From assembly GCA_937910265.1 (NCBI GenBank), contig CALEPD010000268.1:1-5947 (forward strand): a stretch of DNA of 5,947 nucleotides. Reading direction: 5' to 3'. Position numbers and translations under genes: made by a program. The notes below the pieces were generated by a model. The model saw nothing but the letters and a program-made list of their open reading frames with translations, was not told the origin of the DNA and did no database searches. This document shows, piece after piece, positions 5,393 to 5,947 of the stretch (position 1 is the first letter of the stretch; each line of letters opens with the position of its first letter). The stretch comes from an uncultured Bacteroidales bacterium. Its GTDB lineage: Bacteria; Bacteroidota; Bacteroidia; Bacteroidales; P3.

Positions 5393-5947
5393 TGGCAACG
5401 TGTTTCTGTGTATTTGAATTGTGGACGGATGTCACCGGGTTCTTTTCCCATCCATACTCCCATAGGACGGATAATATCAGCCAATTCAAATGAAATGACA
5501 TCGTTTTCTGCCCGTATCACATTTTTGCGGTCTTTTACCACCAAGAGGTCGAGTGTGTATTTGCCCCAGTTAAGATAGTTGGCAGGTATGTGGCATGTTT
5601 GAACATATTCTCCTACATTGTGTTCCAGTGGTATCTGATCTTGACTTCTTCCGCTTGAGGAAAATATTTTGTTGCCCTGTTCGTTTTTCCAATGGAAAGT
5701 GAGGTGAAATTGGTTGAATGGGTCTGTGATGCGATAACGTATTGCTAATTCAAAAGCTTCGTTCATGTGGATGGGTTCATCGTAAGTACCTTCTGATTTG
5801 CGTACGCCAATTTCCAGTAATTCAAAACCTTCACACCGAATGGTCGGTTCATCCCATTTTTTATGATTTTCAATGTTGCTGTCACCACGGAGGTATTGGC
5901 TTACAATTGTCTCAACGTCTCCGATGTTACGAACCATTCCGTTTTCT
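5389..5947 (-). CDS. wzt: C-terminal part of a Wzt-type ABC ATPase with glycan-binding domain (partial, 5' end beyond right edge)
   Basis: The frame stays open to the window edge, so this is the last 185 residues of a larger protein, not a small gene starting at the internal ATG at 5937. The first visible residues 'ENGMVRNIGDVETIVSQYL' match the end of an ABC ATPase domain ('..ENG....GdV..vv..Yl'). About 35 residues later begins a beta-rich domain ('ELLEIGVRK', 'FELAIRYRI', 'FHLTFHWKN', 'YTLDLLVV') ending in 'GDIRPQFKY', the layout of Wzt_C. In E. coli O9a and related systems this beta-sandwich recognises the modified non-reducing end of the O-polysaccharide before export through Wzm. Walker A, the signature motif and Walker B lie outside the window. 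The overlap with the aminotransferase gene suggests that the downstream genes help build the exported glycan. The start of another ATPase of this type lies at the far end of the window. Confidence 0.85.
   Translation of the reverse strand, partial: ENGMVRNIGDVETIVSQYLRGDSNIENHKKWDEPTIRCEGFELLEIGVRKSEGTYDEPIHMNEAFELAIRYRITDPFNQFHLTFHWKNEQGNKIFSSSGRSQDQIPLEHNVGEYVQTCHIPANYLNWGKYTLDLLVVKDRKNVIRAENDVISFELADIIRPMGVWMGKEPGDIRPQFKYTETRCQ

Noticed and set aside
5393..5398. TTG start adding two residues to the aminotransferase
   Set aside because: Two ATG codons follow within 15 bases, one in an ATGA overlap, so a TTG start is unnecessary.
5389..5937. Reading the right-hand gene as a complete 182-residue protein
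   Set aside because: The frame continues to the window edge as Glu-Asn-Gly before the Met, matching the end of an ABC ATPase domain, so that Met is internal.

Overview
The window is a dense piece of a surface-polysaccharide gene cluster, and every gene lies on the minus strand. Low overall G+C, no recognisable Shine-Dalgarno sequence before any of the six visible starts, and the particular protein families point to a member of the Bacteroidota (Bacteroides/Parabacteroides-like). The phylum is an inference; no taxonomic marker gene is present.

In transcription order (right to left): (1) the C-terminal 185 residues of a Wzt-type ABC-transporter ATPase, cut by the right edge, carrying the beta-sandwich Wzt_C glycan-recognition domain; (2) a DegT/DnrJ/EryC1/StrS-family PLP sugar aminotransferase; (3) a 'sugar-transfer associated' ATP-grasp protein; (4) a second, unrelated ATP-grasp ligase of the carbamoyl-phosphate-synthase/carboxylate-amine ligase type; (5) a NeuD/PglD/VioB-like acyltransferase with a left-handed beta-helix; (6) a family 2 glycosyltransferase; (7) the first 18 codons of another ABC ATPase of the large Wzt-like type, cut by the left edge. 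Junctions are tight (ATGA overlaps, or gaps of 1, 6, 76 and 66 bases), with no terminator or convincing internal promoter, so this looks like one operon.

A working model: the aminotransferase makes a nucleotide-linked amino-deoxy sugar, the ATP-grasp enzyme(s) and/or acyltransferase decorate its amine or a nearby group, the family 2 glycosyltransferase adds a sugar to the chain, and a Wzt/Wzm-type ABC transporter exports the glycan after its Wzt_C domain recognises the chain end. The sugar and its decoration cannot be read from the sequence; no dehydratase or epimerase gene is present here. The main points of interest are the two different ATP-grasp enzymes in tandem, the bracketing of a five-gene cassette by two Wzt-like ATPases, an acyltransferase that seems to lack the usual catalytic histidine, and abrupt base-composition changes suggesting mosaic assembly. 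There is no CRISPR array, RNA gene, insertion sequence or long repeat, and no gene-free stretch over 76 bases.
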